From positions 2,232,001 to 2,296,000 of the forward strand of contig JAAXNY010000009.1 of the NCBI GenBank assembly GCA_013420905.1: 64,000 nucleotides of DNA, written 5' to 3'. Under the pieces are notes generated by a model that saw nothing but the letters and a program-made list of their open reading frames with translations, was not told the origin of the DNA and made no database searches. Shown here in pieces: positions 1 to 12,149 of the stretch; the stretch's first letter is position 1, and each line of letters opens with the position of its first letter. The translations under genes were made by a program, and so were the position numbers. Source of the stretch: Collybia mongolica. Taxonomy: Eukaryota > Basidiomycota > Agaricomycetes > Agaricales > Clitocybaceae.

Positions 1-1019
1 CGATCCTTCGTGCCTCGGCGCCTACGCTATGGTATCAAGGGCGTGTATCATTTGAGGCATGGGGCGTCCTTTCAAGTCTTGTAACTCTGAGAGAGTGTGT
101 GAAGGAGATAGAGGGACCTACCTGATTTATTCCAAGCCGCCAAAGTTTGAGGCGTTGGATGTGTAATTTGAGTGGAAGGAACGATTAGAGTAGCACCGTT
201 GTGTGGTCTGGTGTTTGACTGCTTATCAGCATACTGGCGTTGGGGAGATCTAGATGGCATGCTGGAAGACTGGAAACGAGCTGGGTCGTGTACCGTTGAA
301 ACCTCGAGTCTCAAGGAAGCTATCTCCATTTCAGATTTTTCGACTATCTTCTGCCGCTCTTGTTCAGAAGAAAGTATCTTCCTCTCGAGCGCGACGATTT
401 TGTCCCGATCGCTTTGTAGCCTTTGAGTAAGTCGTCCTAGTAGTTCATGCAGTTCTTCGGGGTTCGTAGGGCCACGCCCCTGGGTATCCAGTTCTGCCAG
501 AACAAATGCCCAGCTGGCCGAAAATTGGAGAGAATTGTCTGCGCTGCTGAAAGCTATGCCAACCTTCTGGAGTACTGACCGCAGCTCCTCGAACTGTCTA
601 CTCGCTAATGCTTCTGCCCGTTGCGCCTCTAGCGCCTCCATATTAACCCTAATAATATCTGCTCGCAAATTCTCCCGATCATCCCTTAAAGCGACCGTGG
701 CAGAAGCTTCTGTACCCCGCAGTTGGGCTAGTTGAGCTGATTCTTGTTGAAGATGAGCAATTCGATCCCGAACTTGAAGAAGCTGTTGATATATTTGCCT
801 GAGTTTGACTTGATCTGCAGCGTGAACACTTTCGGCCTGTTGCTGGTAGGTATGGAATAGTAGCTCCAATCTTTGAAACTGTTCACGAGATGCGGCAGCA
901 GCATTGGAACGTTCTGTCTCGATTATGGCAATGAGTGCATCGGCTCCAGCCTGAAATGCTGGCTGTATATGATGTTGATGTTGAGGCATGAGATTCATAT
1001 TGTGTACTGAAAATACCAT
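1..1019 (-). CDS. Coiled-coil protein, 3' end cut by the window edge
   Basis: I do not recognise a family. The main exon (1019 to about 122) encodes a Gln/Ala/Glu/Arg-rich, strongly helical protein of about 300 residues. Heptad-like stretches (for example HLQQESAQLAQLRG and LTQRLQSDRDKIVALERK) suggest one or two coiled coils. A Ser/Pro/Gln-rich tail begins near SSSMPSRSPQRQ. The reading frame stops at position 72, but a GTAGGT donor at about position 121 and an acceptor AG near position 76 imply a short intron, so the protein probably continues past the left edge. The first Met is at 1019; Met8 (998) and Met11 (989) are also possible starts. It is divergent from SNW1, with about 283 bp between start codons. 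Being coding is likely; the function is unknown. Confidence 0.6.
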
Positions 1020-1302
1020 GGATTAGCAGCGTTCGCGGTAATGTGGTAGGTAGTTGGTCCCATGCACTTGTTTATTTAAATAATTAGGATTATTGTTTAC
1101 TTAATTTGATGCAAGTGCGAATATTGATATCAATGACGGGCATATGTCGGCAGTTTGACAGTATTGTAAGGGACATCGAACGTGCTAACAAATGCCCGCC
1201 AAAAATATATATATTATTTGGGATGGGCAATCCCTATGGGATCATACAAGGACAAACAACGTCTCATTTTGTCTGAATCATCATCGACGTTTGAAGTGAA
1301 CA

Positions 1303-3295
1303 ATGGCGACAACACTTGCATCGTACGTCGCTCACTCTGCACCCATATATCCCTACTAACATCCCAACGACCCCCAGTATCCTTCCGCAACCCGTACACG
1401 CACCTGCCGTTTCGGATGACGAGGAAGAGGTTATTCGACCAAACCCTTCCCAATCCCTCATTTCGCGACCCACAAGGCCCCCATACGGCCAAAGGAGTGG
1501 ATGGAGGCCAAGTAGTGCAGATGATTTTGGTACGTTATTACAAAATACGACTACATTCTCCGACTCCTAACTGATTTGCCTACGCAGGCGACGGTGGTTC
1601 ATTTCCCGAGTGTCATGTCGCCCAATATCCTTTAGAAATGGGCAGGAAAAAGGTGTGCGTCTCCATATGTTCAAATTCTTGGAGTACCTAAATGTAACAT
1701 GTAGGGTTCCTCTGGGAACACTCTTGCGTTGCAAGTGGATAGCGAGGGGAATGTCCGTTACGACGCCATAGCACATCAAGGCCAGAGGCCCGACAAAATC
1801 ATACAGTCACAATTTAAAGACCTCGTGCCTCTCTTCCACCGAAAAGACCTCGACGACTCTGACCGTATCATGGATCGCCCTTCGGAAGACGAAGTCCAAG
1901 CCACCGCTGACAAGACTCGCGCCGCACTTGAGAAACTCGTCAACGGAAAAATTAAAGCAGCACAGCCCAAAAACGTCCCCGACAGTCAAGGGAAGACGTC
2001 ATTCATCAGATACACTCCTGGGCAGCAGAATGGGGAGGCTGGGCTGAAGCAGAGAATCATCAAGATGTCAGAAGTAGTTGAAGACCCTTTGGAACCACCT
2101 CGTTTCAAACACAAGAAAATTCCTAGAGGACCACCTAGTCCGCCTCCGCCGGTTCTGCGGAGTCCCCCACGTAAGGCGACGGCTGCGGAGCAAAAAGAAT
2201 GGATGATTCCCCCTTGCATATCCAATTGGAAGAATAACAAGGGTTTCACAATTCCTTTAGACAAGCGCCTGGCTGCTGATGGGAGGGGTCTTCAAGATGT
2301 GTGTACTAATCTTGTCGTTTTCGCCCCTTAAACTCATTTGCAACCTCCAGATCCATATTAATGACAATTTTGCCAAATTCTCTGAAGCACTCTTCGTTGC
2401 TGACCGACATGCTCGCGAAGAGGTTCGCCAAAGGTCATTAATGCAACAGAAACTTGCCCAGAAGGAAAAGGCTTCCAAGGAAGAGAATCTTCGTATGCTG
2501 GCTCAGCGCGCTCGTGAGGAGCGCGGAGGCATCGCCCCCAAACCTACTGCGCAAAGCCAAGCCGCAATGAAATCGACGTTGGCGGATTATGGCAGTGACA
2601 GTGGCAGTGAGGCTGAGTCAGAGGGTAGCGAGGAGGACGAAGAGGCCCGCAAGATCCGGGACCAGATGAGGCAGGAGAAACGTCGAGAGCGAGAGCGTGA
2701 GATGCGGATGAACAACATGGGAACGGAGCAGCGGGCGAAGCAAATGGCACGACAACAAAATCGCGACATTTCAGAAAAAGTTGCTCTGGGACTCGCCAAG
2801 CCAACTTTGTCGAAAGAGTCCATGTTAGATTCCCGCTTATTCAACCAAGAATCGCTATCGGGCAACTTTGCTGACGAAGACTCGTACAACCTATACGATC
2901 GACCGCTGTTCCATGGTTCGACTGCTGCTGCTGCTATTTACAAAGCACGGGGAAATATTTCTGAGGGTAATGAAGACTCATTCGGGGGCGGGACGGATGA
3001 GGGAATTGGAAAGGCACTCGAAAGCGATCGGTTTGGATTGGGCCAAGTTCGGATTGGGTTCGAGGGTGCCTCAGAACAAGAGGTCCGGGAGGGGCCTGTA
3101 CAATTCGAGAAAGACACAGGGGATGTTTTCGGTCTTAACCAATTCTTGGACGAAGCCAAGACAGGAAAGAAGAGAGGCCTCGATGTTGGAGCGTGAGTTT
3201 ATTCCGTCTCATTCCTGTTTCATCCTACTGACTAATTTTCTAGTGGTGGATCACGGAAACGCCAGCAGTTGGAGAAGGCGTCCGAGCGGGAGTAA
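1303..3295 (+). CDS. SNW1: SNW/SKIP-domain splicing factor (SNW1/Prp45)
   Basis: Nuclear protein of the SNW/SKIP family, a core component of the activated spliceosome (NineTeen-complex related) and, in animals, a transcriptional coregulator. The start is a short first exon, ATGGCGACAACACTTGCATC at 1303, spliced to an exon reading ILPQPVHAPAVSDDEEEV. Further introns (donors near 1530, 1653, 2298 and 3190) join the exons. The SNW domain shows GDGGSFPECHVAQYPLEMG, then SFIRYTPGQQ, RIIKMSEVVEDPLEPPRFKH, KIPRGPPSPPPPVLRSPPRK and IPPCISNWKNNKGFTIPLDK, followed by ADRHAREEVRQRS. The C-terminal half is charged (RREREREMRMNNMGTEQRAK) and ends KRQQLEKASERE. The order and length (about 570 aa) match the family. 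Family assignment is very secure; exact exon edges were judged by eye. Confidence 0.95.
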
Positions 3296-3606
3296 TTGCC
3301 TGACCTTTTATTTACTTGTGTATTTGTATACCTGTTTTATTCCATCTCCAGAGTTTACAGTGTACTGTTGTTCGAATAGTCATATACGTATATATTACGC
3401 CTGCAACACTACATTCCCGACATAACATAGAAGCCTAGCAAGTTACCACCAGAAATGAATATTCCTGGAAGACGTGATATTACAGCTGAAGGTGGTGAAA
3501 ATGTTTGTTGAGGCGGAAGAAATATTTTTTTTGGTGGCTGTGCCATGGATTTAAATTTCTCAAGTTTCGTTGTCCGAACACTTCGTATTCCCCAACGCCC
3601 TCTGGC
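3296..3606. other. Intergenic gap between SNW1 and TIM54
   Basis: About 310 bp between two genes on the same strand. It should hold the SNW1 3' UTR and the TIM54 promoter. It is AT-rich, with a TATATATTACG stretch near 3390 and an A/T-rich run near 3525. The upstream in-frame Met at 3505 is not conserved-looking and was not used as a start. No other feature was seen. Confidence 0.6.
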
Positions 3607-5121
3607 ATGAGTGCTCAAAATGCCCCAACACTCCCGTCAGAACCCCTAAAACCACACAAGCCATCTGGCTTCCGGACGGCGCTGAGGTACACTGGAATTC
3701 CAGTTTCATGGTTGGACAAACGTCCAAAACTGCCCTCACGAAACTGGCTTATTTTCCTTTCTATCACATCCTCTATTACTGGGCTCTATATATACGACAG
3801 AAGACAATGCAAATTGATCCGACAGCACTATGTTGACCTCGTAAAGGACCAGGCAGAGGTACCAGTCGGCCCATTAGATTGGCCTCGTCGCGTCACCGTA
3901 CTGGGAAGTAAATGGCCTGGGGATGAGGACTACGATCAAGCAATCAAGTACTTCCGGAAGTACGTCAAGGTCGGGGCGAACGCTCCTCTCCAACTGTATC
4001 AAAATTCTAATGCATTCCCTTCTCAGCCCATTTTGGTTGCTGCCGCGGTAGATTTTGAAATGGTGGCAGGAAAACGACACGGAGAACTCACAGACCGAAT
4101 AGCGAATGAAATTCGCTTACGGCGGCGGATGGACCTCGGAGTGGACTCTGTATCAGAGGTCACGAGGGCTCTACCTACGTATAAGCCTCTTCCGGAGGCG
4201 CGTCGACACGCCCTTGAGGGAGGATTTGTTATCATTGGCCGGCCAACGTTAAAAGAGTTCTTGGCTGGGCTAAAGAAGGGATGGACCGAAGGGCTCGAGA
4301 AAGTAGACAGGCAGGAGCTCCTAGCCCGAGAGCTAGGGTCGGACGGTCATTTTGATGAGCCAGATGAGCCCGGAGACGACACGGATATGTTACCTTCTGC
4401 AGATCGGCCAAAACTTCCAACACCATTGAACTCGCCCTTATATTCTCCGCTTCAAATTCGGTCACCGTCTTTAACGCCGTCCCCCAAACAAGCGCCTACT
4501 TCAGAATCTATGAATATTCCGCCTGCAGAGCTTCCACTCCTCCCACCACTACTACTCGTCACTTTCACTAATTACATCGGACTATCTCAAATCCCTATAA
4601 TGATCTGGGATTTCTTTAATCAACGGCACAAAGTTCGTGCAGGCGCAGAGGCTGGATACCGTCTCGTTATGAAGCACACCAGGCCTTTCATTCCACCCAC
4701 GACGGAATCAGAGTCCACCTTTGCAGACCTGACTCCACAAATCAACTCTAGTCGAGGCGATCTCGACTTTGACAAACATGTCGAAAGACTCTACAAAAAG
4801 TCATTATCTTCGATACCCGCAGATATCGAGAAGGCGCGTAAAAAGTATTACGAGGCACTCCCTGCTAAACTTGCAACTGCACGTGCACTCGCTCGGGGAA
4901 CACGAGAACCAACCAAAGAGGAGAGAGAAAACCCTCCTCCGACTGAGGTTGAATTGAGTGCGGAAAGGATGAAGAAAGAGCTGGATTGGCGACGCGACTT
5001 GGAGGGATGGGAGGTGGTTAAACCTGAGGCGGAGGTTGTTTGGGATGAGCGATTTCAAGATTCTCTCCGCGTATTTGTCGACCCTTCTACAGACGATACG
5101 ATAATTACAGGATCACAGTAA
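3607..5121 (+). CDS. TIM54: Mitochondrial inner-membrane import translocase subunit Tim54
   Basis: Tim54 belongs to the TIM22 complex, which inserts carrier proteins into the mitochondrial inner membrane. The start at 3607 gives MSAQNAPTLPSEPLKPHKPS, followed by the family block GFRTALRYTGIPVSWLDKRP and LPSRNWLIFL. One transmembrane helix lies at about residues 46-63. It is followed by the conserved intermembrane-space region LDWPRRVTVLGSKWPGDEDY and the block YFRKYVKVGANAP. The C-terminus has FNQRHKVRAGAEAGYRL and DIEKARKKYYEALPAKLATA, as in fungal Tim54. The gene is a single open frame of 504 codons without an intron, which is unusual in this intron-rich window. It is tail-to-tail with the MER3 gene, with only 60 bp between the two stop codons. 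Confidence 0.92.
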   Translation: MSAQNAPTLPSEPLKPHKPSGFRTALRYTGIPVSWLDKRPKLPSRNWLIFLSITSSITGLYIYDRRQCKLIRQHYVDLVKDQAEVPVGPLDWPRRVTVLGSKWPGDEDYDQAIKYFRKYVKVGANAPLQLYQNSNAFPSQPILVAAAVDFEMVAGKRHGELTDRIANEIRLRRRMDLGVDSVSEVTRALPTYKPLPEARRHALEGGFVIIGRPTLKEFLAGLKKGWTEGLEKVDRQELLARELGSDGHFDEPDEPGDDTDMLPSADRPKLPTPLNSPLYSPLQIRSPSLTPSPKQAPTSESMNIPPAELPLLPPLLLVTFTNYIGLSQIPIMIWDFFNQRHKVRAGAEAGYRLVMKHTRPFIPPTTESESTFADLTPQINSSRGDLDFDKHVERLYKKSLSSIPADIEKARKKYYEALPAKLATARALARGTREPTKEERENPPPTEVELSAERMKKELDWRRDLEGWEVVKPEAEVVWDERFQDSLRVFVDPSTDDTIITGSQ

Positions 5122-5181
5122 TGCAGTCTCCATTCGCTTGCAGCCGCAGACAATACTCCTTTGGATTCTACAGGTCTCCTT

Positions 5182-8100
5182 CTACATCAATTTCTTTTCA
5201 CATACAATCTCGACGGCATCACTGGTCAGCCATGCGTCCAATTCGGCAAATTCGTCCTCGTTCTCCATGTTGGTGGGCTTCGGGCTATCAGATCCTCCCA
5301 TATCATAGGTGTGCATAATTTCCAAGCCGTCCTGAGTGTCGCCTTCGGCGGAATCCACCGTCAATCCTTGGGTAGTAGGGATCACCTCCAGATAGTCAGA
5401 ATTTATAGAAAACTCCTCGTCCGCTTCAGGAGATCCCCCGACTACAAACGAAGATTGTTCTAAATCGGATCCATGGACAAACAGCACATCTTGTGTCGGA
5501 TTAAATATTTTAACGCGATTCTCATTCTACTAGAGTAATTAGTATATCGACCAAATAAGGGAAACAAAGGACGACCTTGGAATGGGAAACGATATTAATG
5601 GGTGACGAATCGTTGGCGTCGATTTTGGGGGCATAACGAGCACGTTTTGTTAAGAGTGTTCCCTGGTGTTTTTCAGACGCCTTGCGCTTCAAGAGGCTAT
5701 GTTGAAGATTTTCAGAATGGTTCATCCCGGTCTCGTCCAATGGAACAGCACGAATAAGCAAATCTATGTCTGAATTCGTATAGCCCGTGTCGGATAATGG
5801 AGTCTGTTCGGTTATCAGAGGAATCGTTATTGCTATATTGTGGGCCTCTGGCAAATCGTCGTCATAGTCAATATCGTGCATCTCAAAACAAGTTGTGTTG
5901 GACGAGCGAGAGTCCCCGAGATTAGCGAACTCTAGTTCAAAGTCTGGGAGTGGTTTTCGTTTTTGCTTGAGTGCGTCTGGGGAGTCGAGTTTCAATCGTT
6001 GACCTTGTGCGAGTTTTATGTTACTAGTGACATTAGTGCGTTCGTGAAGTTTCTCAAGGTCGCCCAGTTTCCGATCCGTTAATTTTCGTACCGCAGCCAT
6101 TTTGCCTTTAGTGGGAAGAACGGAGTTCGTGCCGACCATTGCTGATATGCTACTACTATCCGCCTTCGATTTTTCAGCTGCCAAGGGTGCCCTCTTCTTG
6201 GGAGGGTGAGGTGCCTCGGATAAACCATCTCTGCAACTAGACGACGATTTAGCGCCCCACTTCTGATACGTCGGTGCACAAACCAAAGATGCCGACATTT
6301 CATCTTATCTTTGCATGGGTGATTGCACCTGACAAATGGAACGTCAGCGATGCATCGAAACAAATGATTACTTTTACACAAAATTCCCGTTCGGAAGCTT
6401 CTTGGGCTCTGGGATTGAACGGTCTGATGACTGCAAGACATTAGGGCGTGTTTCTTGAGAAGGCCGTGAGTTGGTGAGCTCCGCTTTCTCTGTGTGTAAT
6501 GTTAAGTTAAAAGAGACGAAGGAAAAAAAGTACAGAACTCTTTGTTAGATCTCGGACGGCTATAACTTGATCTTCATTGCCGGTGTCGTCCATATTCCAG
6601 AAATCAGGATCATCTTCAAGTCCAGCGAGGTCGATTTCCTGTCACATGGATGAGGGATGTATGAGGAGTAGAGAACAGACTGGATACCCACGTTTATTGT
6701 GGGGGGGCGAGTATTCATCGTTGGGTATTCCTTGGGTGATATTTTTGGTTTATATACCTGGTTAACCCCTACCCCGGCAATTGTTTCCTGTAAAATGTTA
6801 GCCTACGCTGTCATGCCAGACCTTTCTTACCGAAGTGATTAGAACCGTAACAGTTTGACTTGGCCTTGTCAGCTCAGCTGTAATTCCGAATATTTTCCGC
6901 TCTGTCAGGGCCTTCGTCCTATCAAATACCTCAAAGAAAATACTTCTGCGTCTGAACAACACTACTCACGGTATCCGACGAAAGTCGAGCAAATCCAGAT
7001 CGGACGTCATAGTTAGGACTGCAGTCATATCTACCTTTCGACTGTTGGCTTTCTTTGGTTTAGGGGCTTTTACCTGAACATTTGCAAGTCCACATTCGAC
7101 TGATAGTTCGATCATAACTGGGCCATTGCCACTATCTGTAGTGACAGAGATCTCGTTTATGCATAAACAGTATTGAGGAAGCTCCTGCACAGATTTAAGG
7201 ACTTCTAGGCCGAAGGGAGCTCGGCGGTTCAATAGCTGTTTGCCGACTAATGTAAGGACTCCGAGCTGATAGTTTAGTATACGAACTGTTTCAATCCTGA
7301 GTGGATCTTGTTCTCCTAAATTCTTCAAAGAAGTGATTCCGTATTCTGCTAGAACCTATACAGATACGGAATGAGAACCGGAGGAAGGTCTCAAGAGAGG
7401 GAGAAAACCTTCAGGCTAAAACGATAAATCAAAAACGTTAGTGCCTACACAACGAGACCACGCTGTTTTCACCGACGATTTCTCTCCAACCTGTTCAATT
7501 TGGCGTAGAACAACAGGCCTGTCTTCCCAAGCCTTCGCCGTCAAACATCGAACACTGAACGTGGGTCGCTTGGTAAGTGTTTCCAGCAAAGATAAATGTA
7601 TACTTACAGTTCTAGACCATGCTTGACTTGACCACCAAGCTTCTTAACGACACCAACTTCAACAACAGCTTGATAAAGGACGTTGGAACCGGATTGTCAG
7701 AGAGTAGGCGACTTACCCCTTGCAATCCGAGAAACATGACGGAATATTCCAAAGGCTTCGAGGTGAGGTTGACTGTCCGCGCTTTTATACTCTGGATTGT
7801 TCAGGGAGATACCACTAAGAACGGCCTACGACAATGTCAGAATAATTCATAGTAATCATGAACATATAAACCTGAATTAAGAGAAAGACTTTATCAGAAG
7901 ACTTCTCAAGCTTCTTTATTTCGAAACGAATATCATTATGCTTTCTCAGCTTATTCAAACCCTGTAAGAAATTAAGCAAACTGGATTTCCGAAGTGGAAG
8001 CTTCACACACCGACTTCTCGGACATCCTTATTTTGGTCTCAGAGAGTCTATAGTAAAATTTGCGGTCATTCCAATTACTTCAGGAGGGCATCATACTCTT

Positions 8101-11100
8101 CGGACGCAGCTATCATTTCCAGCTTTTGCATAGTGCGTTAATATCGACGAGTTTCTATATGAGCTGCGGACAATGACACACAATTTCTCTCAACGTTGAC
8201 TGCTCAGGCAAAGTCAAAATGAGTTGCATCTGAACGGTTGTAAACCTCAGCGATGTTCTTGCTTTGAGGAGGTACGTACAGTCGATTGACGAATATAGAA
8301 CTGGTAAAGATCTATGAGAGAAGAGGAGGAAGTAACGTCGACATTCTACCTTGCTCATAATGTCGCCGTACTCTGTCGAGGTCAATGCACCACTATTATC
8401 TCCAGAGACGGAAGTTTCTATTAACTCAGTCTGTCGCAAGGTAGACACACTTTGTGTCACCAGGTCGTCGACCCGTTCTTCCCAAGTCTGATTGTCTTCC
8501 TTGCCGAGTGCATAATGGCCCGGATTCTTGCGAATTCGCTGGAATAAAAAAGACCCTCGCAACCATTCCTTTGCAGAGTTAATGTCCGTGATGGTCCCGA
8601 GTCCAACCTCAGAATTAAGGTGTTCAGTCAGGTTCTTGTGAAGAGAGCTTTCGAGGATGGTTTTCCCTTGTGCGAGAGCCTTGTATTTGCTTTCGAGCAT
8701 AATTTCGCAGAGAATGATCGCGATACCATCCTTGTCTGCGTCCCATTCTTAGAGGATGAAAATTTAAACCTGTCGATATACTAACCAAATTGAGGTCGAC
8801 CCTTTGAAAGAACTATGTTGAGATCATGTTTTCGAATTTTGAAACTTGAGTGACCCACCGCGCGACCTAACATTTGCATGACATCAAGATCGGAGTACTC
8901 TATAGAAGCATTGTTTTGAAACGTCTGAACGCCCTTGATGACGACCATATGGGCAGCTGTGCAAATAAATTTAGCCTCATGAACATGGTACGAGGTCACG
9001 CAAAACTGACGGAGATTGACTCCAACGGCAAGAGTCTGTCACATTTTGAGGAAATCCCAGTATGAACGGTGGTCAAATAAACGTACAGAAGTCGCAACGA
9101 TAATACGCAGTGTTTTCATCAGGTAGAGATCTTCAGTTGTACGTCGGTCTTCCATGGTCAGTCCAGCGTGATGGACACCAATTCCAAATGACGCAAACTC
9201 TAGGAGGCGGTCAATATTAAGACAGCTTATGATAATAAGGCAGACCCGTGAGACGCTTATCATGAAAAGATTGATCAATTCTGATAGATCTGATTAGGGA
9301 ACGCCGGGTGGGAATAGTCAACACATACCTTGAAGGGTGTGACCAGGGTAAAGGTTTCTTGCTTTTCTCAGCCTGAATATAATCCTTCATTAGATGTTCT
9401 GCGGTTGTGAATACGCCTGGTCATCCCGGATTGAGTTGGATCTTAATGGACTCAAGAGACAGCCATTACCCTTTCTCGTTGAACAAAAAACCAAGATGGG
9501 TTTGCCTATAGAGTGTTGTTGTAACGCATCAAACAGTTTGAAGTCGAGCGTTTTATTGAATGCGAAATCGTTCTGGTTTTTTCCACGCGGAACCCCAATA
9601 ACGATGCGGGATAATCTACAAGGTCGGTAGTCCTCGCCAAACTTAACGGGTTTCAATTGGTGGGTAGGTCCGAAGAAAAGGAGACAATACCTCGAAAATC
9701 TTCGCAGGTTTACCAGAGTCATCTTGACTTCCGATCCAGGACGCAATGTCATCTATATTCGGGACCGTGGCAGAAACAAGGACGAATCGGACAGAGGAAC
9801 CGCGCGCCTTCATGCGAGAGACCACAACCTCTAGAGTACTACCTCGCGATTCATTGAGAATATGGACCTCGAGGAACCGATCAATTAACATCAAATTGAT
9901 GTTTTAACAAATGCTCACTTCATCAACGAGAAATAAATGTATCTGCGAAAGTGTTTGACCATGGTCACGCCTAGATTGACGTTAGCCCATGTAAGTGTGC
10001 GAACGTGCATTGCCATAAGGATGCACCAATTGCGCGTCAGGCTGTCCCACTTTTCACCCTAGAACAAATTAATCAAACCCAATGTTAGGAGCCGACCTCA
10101 ACTCACCGTTGTTATGCTGTGTATATACAAGCCATGAAGTTGAGATATAATAGCAAAACATCCTAAACACACATAATAGAAGCATTTTTCGCTTCTCCCC
10201 AGGCGCCCTTACCAAAATGCACAGTGTCACCCGTTAACTCACAACCTCAAGAATGATAAATGCACTTCGTTTGTGAGGCAAAGAAAGTAGCTTACATCTA
10301 ATGCCTAAGGGATCAAATTTTGCGGACCAATCTCTGTAGCGTTCGGAACATAAAGCCTGTTTAGAACGGGTTATCAGAATCTACGACTCAAAGCGAAACG
10401 CTATATTCACTTTTGTCGGTGCCATATACACACACTTCAGAGTTTGCCCGGTGTTGTTGGCTCCCGTCAACATTCGGATGATGGACAGCTCGAAGAGGAC
10501 CGTTTTGCCACTTCCAGTCGGAGCTAACGAAGGGCAGGGAAATGAAGGTGCATTTACACTTCATTGACACTTACGCACCACTGATGACCTTCCAAAATAG
10601 TGGTGAGCGATCATTAGAAATGGAAATGACCAAAAATACCATATTCTGATTAGTCTTGAGAATCTAAATGTACATTTTATAATTGCACTGAGCAGAATGG
10701 TAGAAGTAAAAAGGGGCTGACATCATTGAAACATGTTGATTGCACTCCATTGAAAACACCGAACTTGAAGATTCCTCGATACATATCAGCTGCGGACAAT
10801 AGGTTAAGTGATGTATTTCTGCGACTTTGTGGAAAGTCAGACGGAGGTCAGAAACGGGTCGCAAGCGAATTCCATGTGTATTCTTTGGATTGGCTTCATG
10901 CAAGGAGGTGCCTGACTCTGGAGATTGACTATAGCCATGAGGACCAGCGGTCGACAATGGGTTCATGTTCTCATGCGATTGAAATGTTTGGTAATTTAAT
11001 TGCATTTGATGGTTCGTGGAGATGTTGTTCGATTGGTGCATTGGACCTATTTCAGCTGTCCGTAGTCAGAATATGATAGGCGTCTAGGGGTTCCGATTCA

Positions 11101-11509
11101 CGATAATTGTGTTGGTGCCCACTATTATTGTAACCAGGTGCGCGACATATCGTGAAGTATTTTTTGAGAGGAGCATCCGGCCCCTGAGGAAAATAATAAT
11201 TTTGAGGGATGTCATAGTTAGAGTCATCGGGTCCATAGTCTTCAATCTCGTCATAGGATTGGTTTTGATAGAACGTTGTTCGCATATCTGGATGCTCAAG
11301 AGAGGGAGAAGGATTCACTGAAGCTCATATTAGCGCAGCAAATAGTCAAGGTGACGCATACACCCACCTATCTCGTCAGAATATTCGTCGTCTCGAAGCT
11401 TGTACCAGTCATCTTGGATCACATTCTGGTAGAGCGTGTCTGTATCACCATATTCTTCTGTTGGGAGTAAATCATATTTGTAGGTATCGTTGCAAGTATA
11501 ACGAGCCAT
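5182..11509 (-). CDS. mer3: Meiotic Ski2-like DNA helicase HFM1/MER3
   Basis: HFM1/MER3 is the meiosis-specific helicase that stabilises recombination intermediates and promotes crossovers. The first exon starts at 11509 ([19 protein letters not shown]). Spliced reading gives [20 protein letters not shown], then [19 protein letters not shown] (motif I), [26 protein letters not shown] (motif II, DEVH), [19 protein letters not shown] (motif III), [35 protein letters not shown] and QMLGRAGRPQFG (motif VI). A winged-helix and Sec63 region follows ([40 protein letters not shown]). The family C-terminal zinc motif appears only after splicing out a small intron at about 6238: [20 protein letters not shown]. 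The last exon ends [14 protein letters not shown] plus a short tail. I count more than 20 introns, so no single exon reveals the gene. Expression is expected to be meiotic; this is inferred from the family. Confidence 0.93.
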
Positions 11510-11575
11510 TGATGTTTGATTGAAAGGCTAGCAGGCAGGGATGAGTTTTATTGTGACCAGGAGCTCGCGATCGTA

Positions 11576-11583
11576 TCACGTGA
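11576..11583. promoter_or_regulatory. TCACGTGA palindrome in the MER3-CKS1 divergent promoter
   Basis: A perfect 8-bp palindrome with a CACGTG E-box core lies in the 155-bp gap between the MER3 and CKS1 start codons. Such sites bind bHLH factors (Cbf1/USF type) in fungi. Its use here is inferred from position only. Confidence 0.35.
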
Positions 11584-11664
11584 TGCAGGCGTCCGTGACA
11601 CAAAGTGTGACCAGCGCGTTTACTTCTGCCACACTTGTTCCGATTAATAACGATCTCCACACAA

Positions 11665-12149
11665 ATGGCAGCAAATCAGGCATCTACAGCGGCAGCAGGA
11701 AAGGATATAAACCACAAACTGGAAGAATATATTGAGAAGTACGCCTTGGGGTCTGCTTCTGAGATCCTGTCACTGATTCTACGTGGTAGAATCCATTACT
11801 CCGATCGCTACTCAGACGATGACTACGAGTATCGTCATGTTATACTACCCAAACAACTCCTAAAAATGGTTCCCAAGCATTTTTTTAGTCCTGATGATAC
11901 GGGGACCCTTCGATTGTTGGCGGAACCGGAATGGAGAGGGATCGGGATCACGCAGAGTTTGGGTTGGGAACATTACGAAGTCCACGGTGAGTCATGTCAA
12001 TACAGTGCGTACCATTTCGCATTTACCTTACGACGCGCACGCGCTCTCAAGCGCCCGAACCGCACGTTCTTCTTTTCAGGCGACCAAAAGACTTCGTTGC
12101 ACCACCTCAGCATACCGGCAGAGTCAAGGAGACAACCAGAAGGAAATAG
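11665..12149 (+). CDS. CKS1: Cyclin-dependent kinase regulatory subunit Cks1
   Basis: Cks1 is the small adaptor that binds Cdk1 and phosphorylated substrates in cell-cycle control. The conserved core reads [28 protein letters not shown] and [18 protein letters not shown]. After an intron of about 68 nt, with donor gtgagt at about 11988, it continues [12 protein letters not shown], matching the family signature H-x-PEPHxLLFRRP. It ends [11 protein letters not shown] at 12149. The start at 11665 ([14 protein letters not shown]) gives a short N-terminal extension. A 51-nt segment at 11739-11789 has intron signals and is probably spliced out, bringing IEK directly to IHYSDRYS; if kept it adds 17 residues in frame. 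The gene shares a very short divergent promoter with MER3. Confidence 0.94.
11739..11789 (+). other. Probable 51-nt stop-free intron (3n) in CKS1
   Basis: The segment begins GTACGC, contains a CACTGAT branch-like site and ends GGTAG. Removing it joins AA to A without changing frame and gives [20 protein letters not shown], which is the family spacing. Because the length is a multiple of three and there is no stop codon, retention would add [17 protein letters not shown] to the protein. Confidence 0.6.

Noticed and set aside
1182..1574. 130-codon open frame overlapping the start of SNW1
   Set aside because: It reads in another frame through the first two SNW1 exons and introns; the spliced SNW1 reading explains the sequence.
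11584..11640. Possible MluI cell-cycle box near CKS1
   Set aside because: Only GCGCGT is present, not ACGCGT; too weak to call.
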